64,000 nucleotides of DNA from Pseudoalteromonas neustonica. GTDB lineage: Bacteria > Pseudomonadota > Gammaproteobacteria > Enterobacterales > Alteromonadaceae. Shown in pieces: positions 19,028 to 30,381 of the stretch. Every line of letters begins with the position of its first letter. The first letter of the stretch is position 1. The stretch is taken from positions 124,001-188,000 of the forward strand of contig NZ_BDDS01000002.1 of assembly GCF_001653135.1 (NCBI RefSeq), given 5' to 3'. Under the pieces are notes generated by a model. It saw nothing but the letters and a program-made list of their open reading frames with translations. It ran no database searches and had not been told where the DNA came from. A program made the position numbers and the translations under genes.

Positions 19028-21292
19028 ATGCTAAACAAAGACTTAGAACTAACTTTAAACGCGGCGTTTCGTGAAGCGCGTACACGCCGCCATGAATTCA
19101 TGACAGTGGAGCATTTATTGCTTGCGCTGATCGATAATCCCTCTGCAGGCGAGGCATTAATCGCATGCGCAGTGGATATGGCTGCACTAAAAACAGAGTT
19201 ATCAGAATTTATTGATGAAACAACACCCGTTATTCCAGATCTGGAAGATGAGCGTGAGACTCAGCCAACACTTGGCTTTCAGCGTGTTTTACAACGAGCT
19301 GTGTTTCATGTGCAATCATCAGGAAAAAATGAAGTAACAGGCGTAAATGTATTAGTTGCTATTTTTTCTGAGCAAGAAAGCCAAGCGGTTTATTTACTGA
19401 AGAAAAGCGATATTTCACGGTTAGATATTGTTAACTTTATTTCACATGGTATAGCTAAATCAGATGATGAAATAGGTGGTGAAGAGTCAGACGATATTCA
19501 TGAAGAGGTGCAAGGTGCACAAGGTGAAGAACCAAGTAAATTAGATAATTTTACGACTAATTTAAATGTGCAAGCCCGTGAAGGGAATATTGATCCGCTT
19601 GTAGGGCGCGATAGTGAGGTTGAACGTACGGTTCAAGTTTTATGTCGTCGTAAAAAGAACAATCCGCTACTCGTAGGTGAAGCAGGCGTTGGTAAAACAG
19701 CCATTGCTGAAGGCTTAGCTTATCGGATTGTTAATGAACAAGTGCCGGAGGTCATTGCAGATGCCGTTGTATATTCATTAGATATGGGCGCTTTACTTGC
19801 AGGGACTAAATATCGAGGCGATTTTGAAAAACGCTTCAAAGCATTACTAAAAGAGCTTCAAGCAAAGCCTAGCGCGATTTTATTTATAGATGAGATTCAT
19901 ACCATCATTGGTGCCGGCGCAGCCTCTGGTGGCGTTATGGACGCATCTAACCTACTTAAACCGCTGCTTTCGAGTGGCAAGTTACGTTGTATGGGGTCGA
20001 CTACATATAACGAGTATAAAAATATCTTTGAAAAAGATCGTGCTTTAGTGCGTCGTTTCCAAAAAATTGATGTACTTGAACCAAGCGTGGCAGACACGAC
20101 TAAAATTCTAAATGGTCTAAAAGAGCGTTATGAAGAGCACCATGGTATTCGCTATACGCAAAAAGCGTTAAAGGCAGCAGCTGAGCTTAGTGCTAAATAT
20201 ATTAATGAGCGTCATTTACCAGATAAAGCGATTGATGTTATTGATGAAGCGGGCGCGAGTCAGCGTTTACAGCCAATCTCTAAACGTAAGAAGACCATTG
20301 GTGTTGCCGATATAGAATTGATTGTTGCCAAAATGGCGCGTATTCCACAACAAAGTGTGTCATCAAGTGACAAAGAGACGTTAAAAAATCTTGACCGTAA
20401 CCTGAAGATGTTAGTATTTGGACAAGATCAATCAATTGATGCATTAACGTCGGCAATTCGGTTATCTCGTTCTGGCTTATCAAGCGAAGATAAACCGGTA
20501 GGCTCATTCTTGTTTGCAGGCCCGACGGGTGTTGGTAAAACAGAAGTGACTAAGCAACTTGCAAAGTGCATGGGTGTTGAGTTTATTCGATTTGATATGT
20601 CAGAGTATGTTGAGCGCCATGCCGTGAGTCGTTTGATCGGAGCACCGCCAGGGTATGTTGGTTTTGAACAAGGTGGCTTACTAACCGAAGCTGTTATCAA
20701 AAATCCACACTCAGTTGTATTGCTTGATGAAATTGAAAAAGCGCATTCTGATATTTACAACATTCTGTTGCAAGTAATGGATCATGGCACTTTAACTGAC
20801 AACAATGGACGTAAGGCTGACTTTAGAAACGTTGTTGTTGTTATGACCACTAATGCGGGCGTACAAGAAACAGTGCGTAAATCAATTGGTTTTACTGATC
20901 AAGATCATTCGCATGACGCGATGAGCGAAATTAATAAAGTATTTTCACCGGAGTTTAGAAACCGTTTAGATAACATTATTTGGTTTAATCATTTAGACCG
21001 TGATGTAACCTTACTGGTTGTTGATAAATTTATTGTTGAGCTTCAAGCACAACTGGATAAAAAATCAGTTAACCTTGAGCTTACTTCTAAAGCGCGTGAA
21101 TGGCTTGCAGATAAAGGTTATGACAAAGCAATGGGTGCACGCCCAATGGGACGGGTGATCCAAGAGCAGCTTAAAAAGCCACTAGCCAATGAAATTTTAT
21201 TTGGTGCACTTATTGATGGTGGAACAGTGAAAGTATCGCTTAAAGATAAAAAACTTCGTTTTGATTATGAAACGAATTTAACCCCTGCATAA
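19028..21292 (+). CDS. clpA: ATP-dependent Clp protease ATP-binding subunit ClpA
   Basis: Hexameric AAA+ unfoldase that feeds proteins into ClpP. The N-domain (residues 1-140) contains the double Clp repeat and starts MLNKDLELTLNAAFREARTR. AAA module 1 has Walker A GEAGVGKTA at about 217 and Walker B ILFIDEIHTI; module 2 has Walker A GPTGVGKTE at about 498 and Walker B VVLLDEIEKAH. No ClpB-type middle coiled coil is present, which separates it from the ClpB disaggregase. Length 754 matches ClpA. The ATG at 19028 is preferred because AAGGGG lies seven bases upstream and the N-terminus matches E. coli; the TTG at 19022 overlaps that site. It forms an operon with clpS. Confidence 0.97.
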   Translation: MLNKDLELTLNAAFREARTRRHEFMTVEHLLLALIDNPSAGEALIACAVDMAALKTELSEFIDETTPVIPDLEDERETQPTLGFQRVLQRAVFHVQSSGKNEVTGVNVLVAIFSEQESQAVYLLKKSDISRLDIVNFISHGIAKSDDEIGGEESDDIHEEVQGAQGEEPSKLDNFTTNLNVQAREGNIDPLVGRDSEVERTVQVLCRRKKNNPLLVGEAGVGKTAIAEGLAYRIVNEQVPEVIADAVVYSLDMGALLAGTKYRGDFEKRFKALLKELQAKPSAILFIDEIHTIIGAGAASGGVMDASNLLKPLLSSGKLRCMGSTTYNEYKNIFEKDRALVRRFQKIDVLEPSVADTTKILNGLKERYEEHHGIRYTQKALKAAAELSAKYINERHLPDKAIDVIDEAGASQRLQPISKRKKTIGVADIELIVAKMARIPQQSVSSSDKETLKNLDRNLKMLVFGQDQSIDALTSAIRLSRSGLSSEDKPVGSFLFAGPTGVGKTEVTKQLAKCMGVEFIRFDMSEYVERHAVSRLIGAPPGYVGFEQGGLLTEAVIKNPHSVVLLDEIEKAHSDIYNILLQVMDHGTLTDNNGRKADFRNVVVVMTTNAGVQETVRKSIGFTDQDHSHDAMSEINKVFSPEFRNRLDNIIWFNHLDRDVTLLVVDKFIVELQAQLDKKSVNLELTSKAREWLADKGYDKAMGARPMGRVIQEQLKKPLANEILFGALIDGGTVKVSLKDKKLRFDYETNLTPA

Positions 21293-21317
21293 AAGCGTTT
21301 GTAATAACGCAGATAAC

Positions 21318-21346
21318 AAAAAGCCCAGCAAATGCTGGGCTTTTTG
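21318..21346 (+). terminator. Terminator after clpA
   Basis: GCCCAGCA and TGCTGGGC with a two-base loop, flanked by AAAAA and TTTTTG, 25 bases after the clpA stop. Confidence 0.85.
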
Positions 21347-21396
21347 TTTATTAAATGTAATGGTCAGCAACTTGCATTCAATTACATTTAATAAAC
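21346..21396. repeat. Perfect 16-bp inverted repeat between clpA and infA
   Basis: GTTTATTAAATGTAAT and ATTACATTTAATAAAC match over all 16 positions with a 19-base loop. It follows the clpA terminator directly and lies in the gap between two convergent genes. It has no T-tract typical of a terminator. Role unknown. Confidence 0.75.
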
Positions 21397-21474
21397 GCTT
21401 CAAGCTAATGTAGTAAGTAACTAAGTTACTTAGACAACTTAGCTAAAAACTTGATATTTCGTTAACGCACTAAC

Positions 21475-21711
<237 letters not shown>

Positions 21712-21783
21712 TTAATAGTTAAACGATGCAGATTCTGCCGAAAATACTCCAATAAGTAAAGCCACAGTAGCTATTTTTGCAAA

Positions 21784-22488
21784 TTAAATAGTCAGCCACT
21801 CATCTGCAACCCTATTTTGTGCAGGTAAAAATTGAGTTTTGTAACGCATTTTAGCGCATTCATCAATTTGGTAACCTAAGTAGACAAAATCTTTATTGTG
21901 TAGTTGAGCAAACTTTATCTGCTCTAAAATCATTAATGTGCCTAAACTAAAATGCTCAAAATCGGGGTCAAAAAAAGTATAAATAGCTGAAATGGCGTTG
22001 TTCATACAATCAGTTACGGCCACAGCGATAAGTTTTTCTTGGTGCCATAATTCAATAAACGTAATAGGTAACCATTGGCAAAATAAGAAACTTTGATATT
22101 GTGATTGTTCAGGAGGGTACATTGAACCCTCTTGATGACGCTGCGTGATATATTTGCTGTAAAGTGGGTAATATTCAAGGCGTTCTTGTTGTGAATACGT
22201 CACTGTAAATTGATTTTTTGCCTTATTAAGTTTACGTTTTTGTGATTTTGTCGGTGAAAACTGTTGAGCTAATACTCTTACTGACTTACACGCACTGCAA
22301 ACAGGGCAGTGTGGACGGTAAATTTGGTCACCACTTCGCCGAAAGCCAAGTGCTAATAATGCTTCAAATTTTTCACTGCTGTAGCAGCTAGGTTCGAGGA
22401 TCACTAATAATTGCTCTTGCTTATCAGTAAGGTAGCTACAATCAAATTGTTGGCTCAAACCTAAACGAGCCGGTAAATGGTCAGTCAT
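21784..22488 (-). CDS. bpt: Aspartate/glutamate leucyltransferase
   Basis: Transfers leucine from Leu-tRNA to proteins with N-terminal Asp or Glu, marking them for ClpS-ClpAP. The 234-residue protein belongs to the bacterial arginyltransferase-like (ATE-like) family: the N-terminal cysteine cluster YRPHCPVCSACKSVRV (about residues 57-72) and the C-terminal GNAT-like half (KDFVYLGYQIDECAKMRYK) are both present. Leucyl specificity is inferred from the Bpt type common in marine gammaproteobacteria. Its start overlaps the end of aat by eight bases, indicating translational coupling. It completes a local N-end-rule set with aat, clpS and clpA. Confidence 0.9.
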   Translation of the reverse strand: MTDHLPARLGLSQQFDCSYLTDKQEQLLVILEPSCYSSEKFEALLALGFRRSGDQIYRPHCPVCSACKSVRVLAQQFSPTKSQKRKLNKAKNQFTVTYSQQERLEYYPLYSKYITQRHQEGSMYPPEQSQYQSFLFCQWLPITFIELWHQEKLIAVAVTDCMNNAISAIYTFFDPDFEHFSLGTLMILEQIKFAQLHNKDFVYLGYQIDECAKMRYKTQFLPAQNRVADEWLTI

Positions 22489-23197
22489 AAATAGCTATAA
22501 GCTCCTGCGCTTGCCACATCGTTGGTGGTATTTTAAAACTGCTGGCTTGTTTAAGTTTAGTTAAAAATTCGCTTCGCGGTAGGACTTTTTGCCCCAATGA
22601 TAGCAAGTAAGGGTTTTCTAGTTGGCAATCAATGAAATGTGCGTTGTGGCGCTTAAGCCAATTCACTAAAGCCCACATCGCTAATTTAGAACAGTTAGTT
22701 TGATGATGAAACATAGATTCCCCACAAAACACGCCGTTTTGCATCATTCCGTATAAGCCACCAACAAGTTCATCATCTATCCATATTTCAAGGCTGTGGG
22801 CAACACCAGCTAGGTGTGCTTGCTGGTAAGCATTGATCATTTCACTTGTGATCCATGTTCCTTCAACATCTTGGCGCTGTTGTTGACATGCTTCAATAAC
22901 ATCATTAAAAGCGGTATTAATGGTTACTTTTACTGGGTGTTTTTTCAGGTGTTTCCGTAAACTGCGGCTAACATGAAACTCATTCAGCTCAATAATGCCG
23001 CGCATACTTGGTGACCACCACATTATAGGTTCATACTCGCTAAACCATGGGAAAATGCCGTGTATGTATGCATTTTTCAATCGCTCTATAGATAAACAAC
23101 CACCCACAGCCAGTAAGCCATCGGGATCATCAAGTGCATGTGTTGGGTTAGGAAACTCAAAGTGGCTATTGGAGAGTTGATAAAGCTGTTTAGTCAT
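22481..23197 (-). CDS. aat: Leucyl/phenylalanyl-tRNA--protein transferase
   Basis: Adds Leu or Phe to proteins with N-terminal Arg or Lys. The product has 238 residues. Family landmarks in order are LLAVGGCLSIERL, AYIHGIFPWFSE, MWWSPSMRGII, EGTWITSEMINAYQQAH and GGLYGMMQNGVFCGESMFH. The ATG at 23197 gives MTKQLYQLSNSHFEFPNP, matching the E. coli N-terminus; the longer frame from 23245 would begin with a hydrophobic TTG-started extension that relatives lack. The ribosome binding site is weak. It is followed by bpt with an eight-base overlap. Confidence 0.95.
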   Translation of the reverse strand: MTKQLYQLSNSHFEFPNPTHALDDPDGLLAVGGCLSIERLKNAYIHGIFPWFSEYEPIMWWSPSMRGIIELNEFHVSRSLRKHLKKHPVKVTINTAFNDVIEACQQQRQDVEGTWITSEMINAYQQAHLAGVAHSLEIWIDDELVGGLYGMMQNGVFCGESMFHHQTNCSKLAMWALVNWLKRHNAHFIDCQLENPYLLSLGQKVLPRSEFLTKLKQASSFKIPPTMWQAQELIAIYD

Positions 23198-23271
23198 AAC
23201 ATCAGTAAATAAAAAATAAGACGAATTAAAAAGTGTAACCTGCAAGATTAAAATTACAAAGGGGGAATATA

Positions 23272-23298
23272 AAAAAGGGCTGAAATATCAGCCCTTAA
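23272..23298 (-). terminator. Terminator after trxB
   Basis: On the minus strand AAGGGCTGA and TCAGCCCTT form the stem, followed by TTTT, 30 bases after the trxB stop. Confidence 0.8.
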
Positions 23299-23327
23299 TA
23301 CTTGCATTTAAGAATACAAACCAATAT

Positions 23328-24296
<969 letters not shown>

Positions 24297-24565
24297 TTAA
24301 TAGCGTATTAATGCGCTCGATTTTAAGAGAAACAAGGGGGAAGTAAATAAAAGCGATGATTATTTTTTTTTATAAATCGCAAAGCTGTCAAATATTGTGT
24401 ACTAAGATTGTGAAAAATAGCTGTTCTGTACGATATGTACACTATTAATCTATTATTACCCTAACAAGCATCGTTAATTCATGACCACGCTGTATTTTTT
24501 TGATATGTTTTAACTAATTTTGATTTGTTGCGCTGTTTTGGCGTGACCTAAGTGAATAGGCATCT

Positions 24566-25891
24566 ATGTTATTTTGGCAGGAAAAACCCGCGTTTGGGTT
24601 GACTTCAAAAGACGTTAACGTCTTAACCAATGCACAAGAATATCGTTCGAATCTTCTGGATCTGATCGCAAACGCGAAAACACGGATCTATATTACCGCG
24701 CTTTATTTACAGGATGATGAAGCTGGGCGAGAAATTTTAGAAGCATTGCACCACGCTTCATTAGCAAACCCAGTATTAGAAATAAAGGTGCTGGTGGATT
24801 TTCATCGTGCTCAACGTGGTTTGATTGGCGCGGCTAAATCGGATGGTAACGCAAGTTTATATTGTGAATACCAAGAAAAATATCAATCAAAAGTACAAAT
24901 TTATGGCGTACCAGTCAAAGCTAAAGAGCTATTTGGGGTACTGCATTTAAAGGGTTTTGTGATTGATGATACGTTGTTATATAGCGGCGCAAGTCTAAAT
25001 AACGTTTATTTACAATTTGAAGAACGTTATCGGCTTGATCGTTACTTTTTGATTAATCAATTTGCGTTATGTAATGCTGTGGTCGATTTTATAGAGCAAG
25101 AATTATTAAGTTCTGAGGCTGTACCGCGTATTGATGTGCGTCCATTAACTAAGTTTAACGACATTAAAGTAGTGCAAAAGCAATTAATGCGGGCACTTAA
25201 ACAAGCAACATATGCACATGGACCTGAAAATAACGAACAACCATTAGGTGTACGCTTATTTTTAGGGTTAGGCCGACGAAATAACGAATTAAATCGCGCG
25301 ATAAAGTCGTTATTTGATACGACTGAAAAAGAGCTTGTTCTTTACACGCCTTATTTTAACTTTCCAGCACCGTTAATGCGCTCGTTAAGGCGTTTACTTA
25401 AACAAGGTAAGCAAATAACAATTGTGGTGGGTGACAAAACCGCCAATGATTTTTATACGCCCCCAAGTGAGGCATTTAGTAAAATAGGTGCTTTACCGTA
25501 TTTGTATGAAACGATTTTGCATAAATTTTTAAAGTCGCAACAACGCCATATAACGAATGGAAATTTAAATGTTTACTTGTGGCAACACGAAAGCAACTCG
25601 TTTCATTTAAAAGGCATTTGCTCTGATCAAAAGTACCATTTACTCAGTGGTCACAATTTAAACCCGCGTGCATGGGGTTTAGACATTGAAAACGGTATTT
25701 TATTAGATGATCCAGAGCAAAGTTTAATGCCAGCAATTGATAATGAAAGAGCTGAAATATTAAAACACTGCCGCCGTTTATCCGGTGCTGAAGATTTAGA
25801 GACTATGGACGACTACCCGCCAGCAGTTAAAAAAATACTTGGCCAAGCAAAGCGTGTAAAGGTTGATTTTATTATCAAGCGATTTATATAA
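24566..25891 (+). CDS. pssA: CDP-diacylglycerol--serine O-phosphatidyltransferase
   Basis: Makes phosphatidylserine, the precursor of phosphatidylethanolamine. It is the E. coli-type peripheral enzyme of the phospholipase D superfamily, with no membrane segments (441 residues, against 451 in E. coli). The two HKD motifs are present: H127-K129-D134 in HLKGFVIDD and a second around residue 347 (FHLKGICSDQKYHLLSGHNLNPRAW, motif in part). The stretches VDFHRAQRGLIGAA, LYSGASLNNVYL and VGDKTANDFYTP are close to E. coli PssA. The gene sits between trxB and ald/lrp, where E. coli has trxB next to lrp. Confidence 0.95.
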   Translation: MLFWQEKPAFGLTSKDVNVLTNAQEYRSNLLDLIANAKTRIYITALYLQDDEAGREILEALHHASLANPVLEIKVLVDFHRAQRGLIGAAKSDGNASLYCEYQEKYQSKVQIYGVPVKAKELFGVLHLKGFVIDDTLLYSGASLNNVYLQFEERYRLDRYFLINQFALCNAVVDFIEQELLSSEAVPRIDVRPLTKFNDIKVVQKQLMRALKQATYAHGPENNEQPLGVRLFLGLGRRNNELNRAIKSLFDTTEKELVLYTPYFNFPAPLMRSLRRLLKQGKQITIVVGDKTANDFYTPPSEAFSKIGALPYLYETILHKFLKSQQRHITNGNLNVYLWQHESNSFHLKGICSDQKYHLLSGHNLNPRAWGLDIENGILLDDPEQSLMPAIDNERAEILKHCRRLSGAEDLETMDDYPPAVKKILGQAKRVKVDFIIKRFI

Positions 25892-25917
25892 AGCGAATTA
25901 AAGCAAAATTTAGACAT

Positions 25918-25948
25918 AAAAAAAGCAGCGAATTCGCTGCTTTTTTAC
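25918..25948. terminator. Bidirectional terminator between pssA and ald
   Basis: GCAGCGAA and TTCGCTGC form a perfect self-complementary stem with an A-tract before it and a T-tract after it, placed between two convergent genes. Confidence 0.85.
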
Positions 25949-25965
25949 TAATTAACGTGCGTTAA

Positions 25966-27087
25966 TTATGCGTTTTCAACAGCTGTACGTGGATCAACGT
26001 ATTCCATGTTGAATGCTTCAGCTACTTCTTTGTAAGTAACTTGACCTTTGATCACGTTAAGACCTTTAAGGAAGTTAGCGTCATCTAATAATGCCTTTTT
26101 GTAACCTTTATTTGCAAGGTTAATGATGAAAGGCAATGTTGCATTGTTAAGTGCAAATGTAGATGTGCGCGGAACAGCACCAGGCATATTAGCAACACAG
26201 TAGTGAACAACGTCATCAACGATGAATGTAGGATCAGCATGCGTAGTTGCTTTAGATGTTGCGATACAACCACCTTGGTCGATTGCAACGTCTACAATAG
26301 CAGAACCAGGCTTCATCGCTTTAATGTGCTCAGCAGTAACTAGTTTAGGCGCAGCAGCACCTGGGATAAGTACACCACCAATAACAAGATCAGCCTCAAG
26401 TACGTGTTTTTCAAGTGCATCAGCCGTTGAGTAAATAGCTTTAACTTTATTACCAAACTGTGCATCAAGAGCACGAAGTACATCGATGTTACGATCAAGT
26501 ACGACAACTTCAGCACCTAGGCCTACTGCCATTTGCGCTGCGCTACGACCAACCATACCGCCGCCAATAACAACAACTTTAGCTGGCTCAACGCCCGGTA
26601 CACCACCAAGTAGCATGCCGCGGCCGTGGTTTGATTTTTCAAGGGCTTGTGCGCCTGCTTGAATTGACATACGACCAGCAACTTCGCTCATAGGCGCAAG
26701 AAGAGGTAGGCCACCACGTGAATCAGTAACCGTTTCGTATGCAATACAAATTGCTTTACTCTTTACTAGGTCTTCTGTTTGTGGAAGATCAGGTGCAAGG
26801 TGCAGATAAGTGAAAAGAATTTGGTCTTCACGTAGCATCGCACGTTCAACAGCTTGTGGCTCTTTTACTTTTATAATCATCTCTGCTGTTGCGAAAACTT
26901 CAGCTGCTGTTGCTAGAATTTCTGCACCAGCTAGCGTGTAATCTTCGTTAGTGAAGCCAATGCCCATACCAGCATTAGTTTCAACAAAAACTTGGTGGCC
27001 GTGGTTTACTAACTCACGAACACTAGCAGGGACCATACCTACACGGTATTCATGGTTTTTTATTTCTTTAGGTACACCGATAATCAT
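25966..27087 (-). CDS. ald: Alanine dehydrogenase
   Basis: Reversible NAD-dependent deamination of L-alanine to pyruvate and ammonia. The 373-residue length is standard. Landmarks are [20 protein letters not shown] at the start, with the catalytic Lys-Glu/Arg region, [15 protein letters not shown], the NAD-binding [21 protein letters not shown] with a downstream acidic residue (VVLDRN), and [20 protein letters not shown] near the end. The ATG at 27087 has AAGG seven bases upstream; the longer frame to 27135 is not supported. It is divergent from lrp, and alanine dehydrogenase genes are often controlled by Lrp/AsnC regulators, so control by this neighbour is likely but not shown. Confidence 0.95.
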   Translation of the reverse strand: MIIGVPKEIKNHEYRVGMVPASVRELVNHGHQVFVETNAGMGIGFTNEDYTLAGAEILATAAEVFATAEMIIKVKEPQAVERAMLREDQILFTYLHLAPDLPQTEDLVKSKAICIAYETVTDSRGGLPLLAPMSEVAGRMSIQAGAQALEKSNHGRGMLLGGVPGVEPAKVVVIGGGMVGRSAAQMAVGLGAEVVVLDRNIDVLRALDAQFGNKVKAIYSTADALEKHVLEADLVIGGVLIPGAAAPKLVTAEHIKAMKPGSAIVDVAIDQGGCIATSKATTHADPTFIVDDVVHYCVANMPGAVPRTSTFALNNATLPFIINLANKGYKKALLDDANFLKGLNVIKGQVTYKEVAEAFNMEYVDPRTAVENA

Positions 27088-27227
27088 AATATTGCCTTGT
27101 TTGAACGGAATGAAATTTTCCACTATTATATTCATGACAAGCCAGTGTGTCTCACCTTTTTTTAGTGTGAGGCTAGTGATATAATCTAAATATTAATAAT
27201 AAACAGAATAAAAAACTAGTTGGTAAT

Positions 27228-27707
27228 ATGCATCAATTATTAGATCGAATAGATCGTAAGATTTTAATGGAATTACAGCACGATGGCCGTATCTCCAACG
27301 TGGAATTAGCTAAGCGTGTTGGTTTAAGTGCTACCCCTTGTCTGGAAAGAGTAAAAAAGCTCGAACGCGAAGGTTATATTGTAGGTTATAAAGCGGTAGT
27401 TGACCCAGCTAAGCTAGGTCAAGGCTTATCTGTATACGTTGAAGTGACGATCACAAAGACATCGCCAGATGTATTTGATGAGTTTAGTGCTGCGGTAAAA
27501 AAACATGACGAAATAATCGAATGTCATTTGGTATCTGGTAATTTTGACTTTTTACTCAAAACTCGTGTTAACGATATGTCTGAGTACCGTGGTGTTTTAG
27601 GTGATATTTTGCTAAAGCTTCCTAACGTTAGTGAAAGTCGCACTTATGTGGTGATGGAAGAAGTAAAAGGCGAGCAAGGGGTGATTATTCGCCCATATAT
27701 AGCCTAA
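27228..27707 (+). CDS. lrp: Leucine-responsive regulatory protein, Lrp
   Basis: A 159-residue Lrp/AsnC regulator: N-terminal winged helix-turn-helix (LDRIDRKILMELQHDGRISN, then VELAKRVGLSATPCLERVKKL) and a C-terminal RAM/effector domain (HLVSGNFDFLLKTRVNDMSEY). High similarity to E. coli Lrp in the DNA-binding half and the order lrp-ftsK-lolA-rarA-serS, as in E. coli, support true Lrp over other family members. It is a global regulator of amino acid metabolism. The region of about 140 bases shared with ald must hold both promoters. Confidence 0.95.
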   Translation: MHQLLDRIDRKILMELQHDGRISNVELAKRVGLSATPCLERVKKLEREGYIVGYKAVVDPAKLGQGLSVYVEVTITKTSPDVFDEFSAAVKKHDEIIECHLVSGNFDFLLKTRVNDMSEYRGVLGDILLKLPNVSESRTYVVMEEVKGEQGVIIRPYIA

Positions 27708-27894
27708 GTTTTGTACGGGTTTATAGATGATATAATAAATGGCAAATAACGGGTTTGCCCAAGGTATTCATAATTTATAAAAACACGTTCATTATCAGTC
27801 CATCATAGTTAAGATAAAGTGCAACGAAAAGCATTTCCTGCTAAGGTATTTCACTGCTAAGTAAAAATGCAAAGATAATAAGGATTAGGGAATT

Positions 27895-30381
27895 ATGCGC
27901 CTAAACGGTGTACAAAGACTATTAGAAACAGGGTTAATAATCAGCACCTTTGCCGCAGTATTTATTTTGTGTGCGCTGATAAGCTTTGATCCTGCCGATC
28001 CTGCGTGGTCACAAACCAGCTTTAGCGAAGTCAGAAATGTCACTGGCGCAGCTGGTGCATGGATTGCAGATATTTTATTACTCACCTTTGGCTGGCTAGC
28101 CTACTTTGTGCCTGCGGCCATTCAAGTATTTGGCTATTTACTATTTAAGCAACCGCATAAAATTTTTCAGCTAGACTATACAACACTTGCTTTGCGTGTA
28201 ATTGGTTTTGCGCTATTTATAACCTCAGCGACCGCAATTAGTAGTATCAATTTTGATGATATTTATAACTTTTCGTCAGGCGGTGTAATAGGCGATGTGA
28301 TTGCAACTGCGATGATGCCCGCATTTAATTTCACTGGCACGTCTATCTTACTACTGTGCTTCTTTTTTGCAGGGTTAACATTATTAACTGGTGTATCGTG
28401 GGTGCAGTTTGTTGATTTCTTAGGTGATTGGGTTGTCCGTATATACCGTGTGATTACTTCGCAGCTTAAAGGCTGGTTACACCGTGAACGCGTAGCGATT
28501 GAAGAAAAACCGATTAATGAACCTTCAATTGAAGGCGATCTTAACGACCAAGATAAAATCACGTTTACAGAGCCTGCGCCAACGAGTGCGACAAAAGCAA
28601 AGCGTTTTACAGCTGATCAAATTGAGACCACACCACAGCATAGCCCGTTTGATGATTTAGACGATATTTTAGACCAAGAAATCAACTTTAGTGCCATTGA
28701 CGATGAGCCGATGGACACGGCTGCTGCATTAAATGCACTGGATCAAAGCTACGTTGCTGAACCTGAAAAACCAGTTACCACGGTGGTGTCTCCAGCAAGG
28801 CCAATGCCTAAGCCAAAAAGTACGTATCAGCCGCCACCGACAGCAAAAGAAAAATTTGAGCAGTTATTAGAAGAAAAACCACCAAGCACACCGCTACCAA
28901 CGCTTGATTTATTAGACCGCCCAGATAAAGCTAAAAACCCGATATCACCGGAGGAGCTTGAAGCTGTATCGCGTTTAGTTGAAACCAAGTTACTTGATTT
29001 TAACGTACAAGCGACGGTTGTCGCAGTGTACCCTGGACCTGTTGTAACGCGTTTTGAGCTGGATTTAGCACCAGGCATTAAAGTATCAAAAATTACAGGT
29101 CTTGCAAAAGATTTAGCCCGTTCGCTTTCTGCTGTGAGTGTCCGAGTAGTTGAAGTGATCCCCGGTAAAACATATGTAGGGATTGAATTACCAAACAAAC
29201 ACCGTGAAATAGTTCGTCTATCAGAAGTGATCGACGCGCCAAAATTTGAGCAAAACCCGTCACCCCTTACCATGGTGCTAGGTAAAGATATTGCCGGTGA
29301 GCCGATCTGTGCAGACCTAGGAAAAATGCCACATTTATTAGTGGCAGGTACAACAGGTTCTGGTAAGTCAGTGGGCGTTAATGTCATGATATTAAGCTTA
29401 CTGTATAAATCTGGCCCCGATGATGTGCGTATGATTATGATCGATCCAAAAATGTTGGAACTTTCTGTGTACGAAGGTATCCCACACTTACTATGTGAAG
29501 TAGTCACTGATATGAAAGAAGCTGCCAATGCACTGCGTTGGTGTGTAGGTGAAATGGAGCGTCGCTATAAGTTAATGTCAGCGTTAGGTGTTCGTAACTT
29601 AAAAGGGTATAACCAAAAAGTAATGGATGCCAAAGAAGCAGGTCATCCAATTTTAGATCCATTATTTAAAGACACCGATGGCATGAAAGAGGGGCCTGAC
29701 GAGTTAGGTAAATTACCAAGTATAGTCGTGGTTATTGATGAATTTGCCGACATGATGATGATTGTTGGTAAAAAAGTTGAAGAGCTGATCGCGCGTATTG
29801 CACAAAAGGCCCGTGCTGCAGGTATACATTTGATACTTGCAACGCAGCGGCCATCGGTAGATGTTATAACAGGTTTGATTAAAGCCAATATACCAACTCG
29901 TATGGCGTTTCAGGTTTCAAGTAAAATAGACTCGCGCACCATTTTAGATCAACAAGGCGCTGAAAACTTACTTGGTATGGGTGACATGCTTTATTTACCA
30001 CCAGGGACAAGTGTACCGATACGTGTGCATGGTGCATTTGTTGATGATCACGAAGTTCATGCCGTGGTAAATGATTGGAAAGCGCGTGCTAAACCAAACT
30101 ATATAGATGAAATTTTAAATGGTGATGCCACAGAAGATATTTTACTTCCAGGTGAAGCCAGTGAAAATGCGGATGAAGAATCAGATCCGCTTTATGATGA
30201 AGCAGTCTCATTTGTTATTGAAACAGGTAAAGTGTCTGTCTCAAGTGTACAACGCAAACTACGCGTAGGGTATAATCGCGCAGCACGTTTAGTAGAGCAA
30301 ATGGAAACTTCGGGTATTGTGAGTGCACCAGGTCATAACGGTGCCCGTGATGTATTAGTGCCCAACGGTGGAGCAAATTAA
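27895..30381 (+). CDS. ftsK: DNA translocase FtsK
   Basis: Divisome protein that anchors at the septum and pumps chromosome termini toward dif. Four to five hydrophobic segments lie in the first 175 residues. A linker rich in Pro, Asp and Glu follows (about 200-350). The motor has Walker [16 protein letters not shown] at about 484 and Walker [13 protein letters not shown] at about 612. The C-terminal gamma winged-helix domain ([22 protein letters not shown], in part) recognises polar KOPS sequences. At 828 residues it is shorter than E. coli FtsK (1329) because the linker is short, which is common outside the enteric bacteria. The lolA ATG follows the stop codon with no gap. Confidence 0.97.
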   Translation: MRLNGVQRLLETGLIISTFAAVFILCALISFDPADPAWSQTSFSEVRNVTGAAGAWIADILLLTFGWLAYFVPAAIQVFGYLLFKQPHKIFQLDYTTLALRVIGFALFITSATAISSINFDDIYNFSSGGVIGDVIATAMMPAFNFTGTSILLLCFFFAGLTLLTGVSWVQFVDFLGDWVVRIYRVITSQLKGWLHRERVAIEEKPINEPSIEGDLNDQDKITFTEPAPTSATKAKRFTADQIETTPQHSPFDDLDDILDQEINFSAIDDEPMDTAAALNALDQSYVAEPEKPVTTVVSPARPMPKPKSTYQPPPTAKEKFEQLLEEKPPSTPLPTLDLLDRPDKAKNPISPEELEAVSRLVETKLLDFNVQATVVAVYPGPVVTRFELDLAPGIKVSKITGLAKDLARSLSAVSVRVVEVIPGKTYVGIELPNKHREIVRLSEVIDAPKFEQNPSPLTMVLGKDIAGEPICADLGKMPHLLVAGTTGSGKSVGVNVMILSLLYKSGPDDVRMIMIDPKMLELSVYEGIPHLLCEVVTDMKEAANALRWCVGEMERRYKLMSALGVRNLKGYNQKVMDAKEAGHPILDPLFKDTDGMKEGPDELGKLPSIVVVIDEFADMMMIVGKKVEELIARIAQKARAAGIHLILATQRPSVDVITGLIKANIPTRMAFQVSSKIDSRTILDQQGAENLLGMGDMLYLPPGTSVPIRVHGAFVDDHEVHAVVNDWKARAKPNYIDEILNGDATEDILLPGEASENADEESDPLYDEAVSFVIETGKVSVSSVQRKLRVGYNRAARLVEQMETSGIVSAPGHNGARDVLVPNGGAN

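Noticed and set aside
28827..29528. Long minus-strand frame (233 codons) opposite ftsK
   Set aside because: It is a shadow of the ftsK linker and motor region; composition rich in Ser/Thr/Pro is what the complement of this codon use gives.
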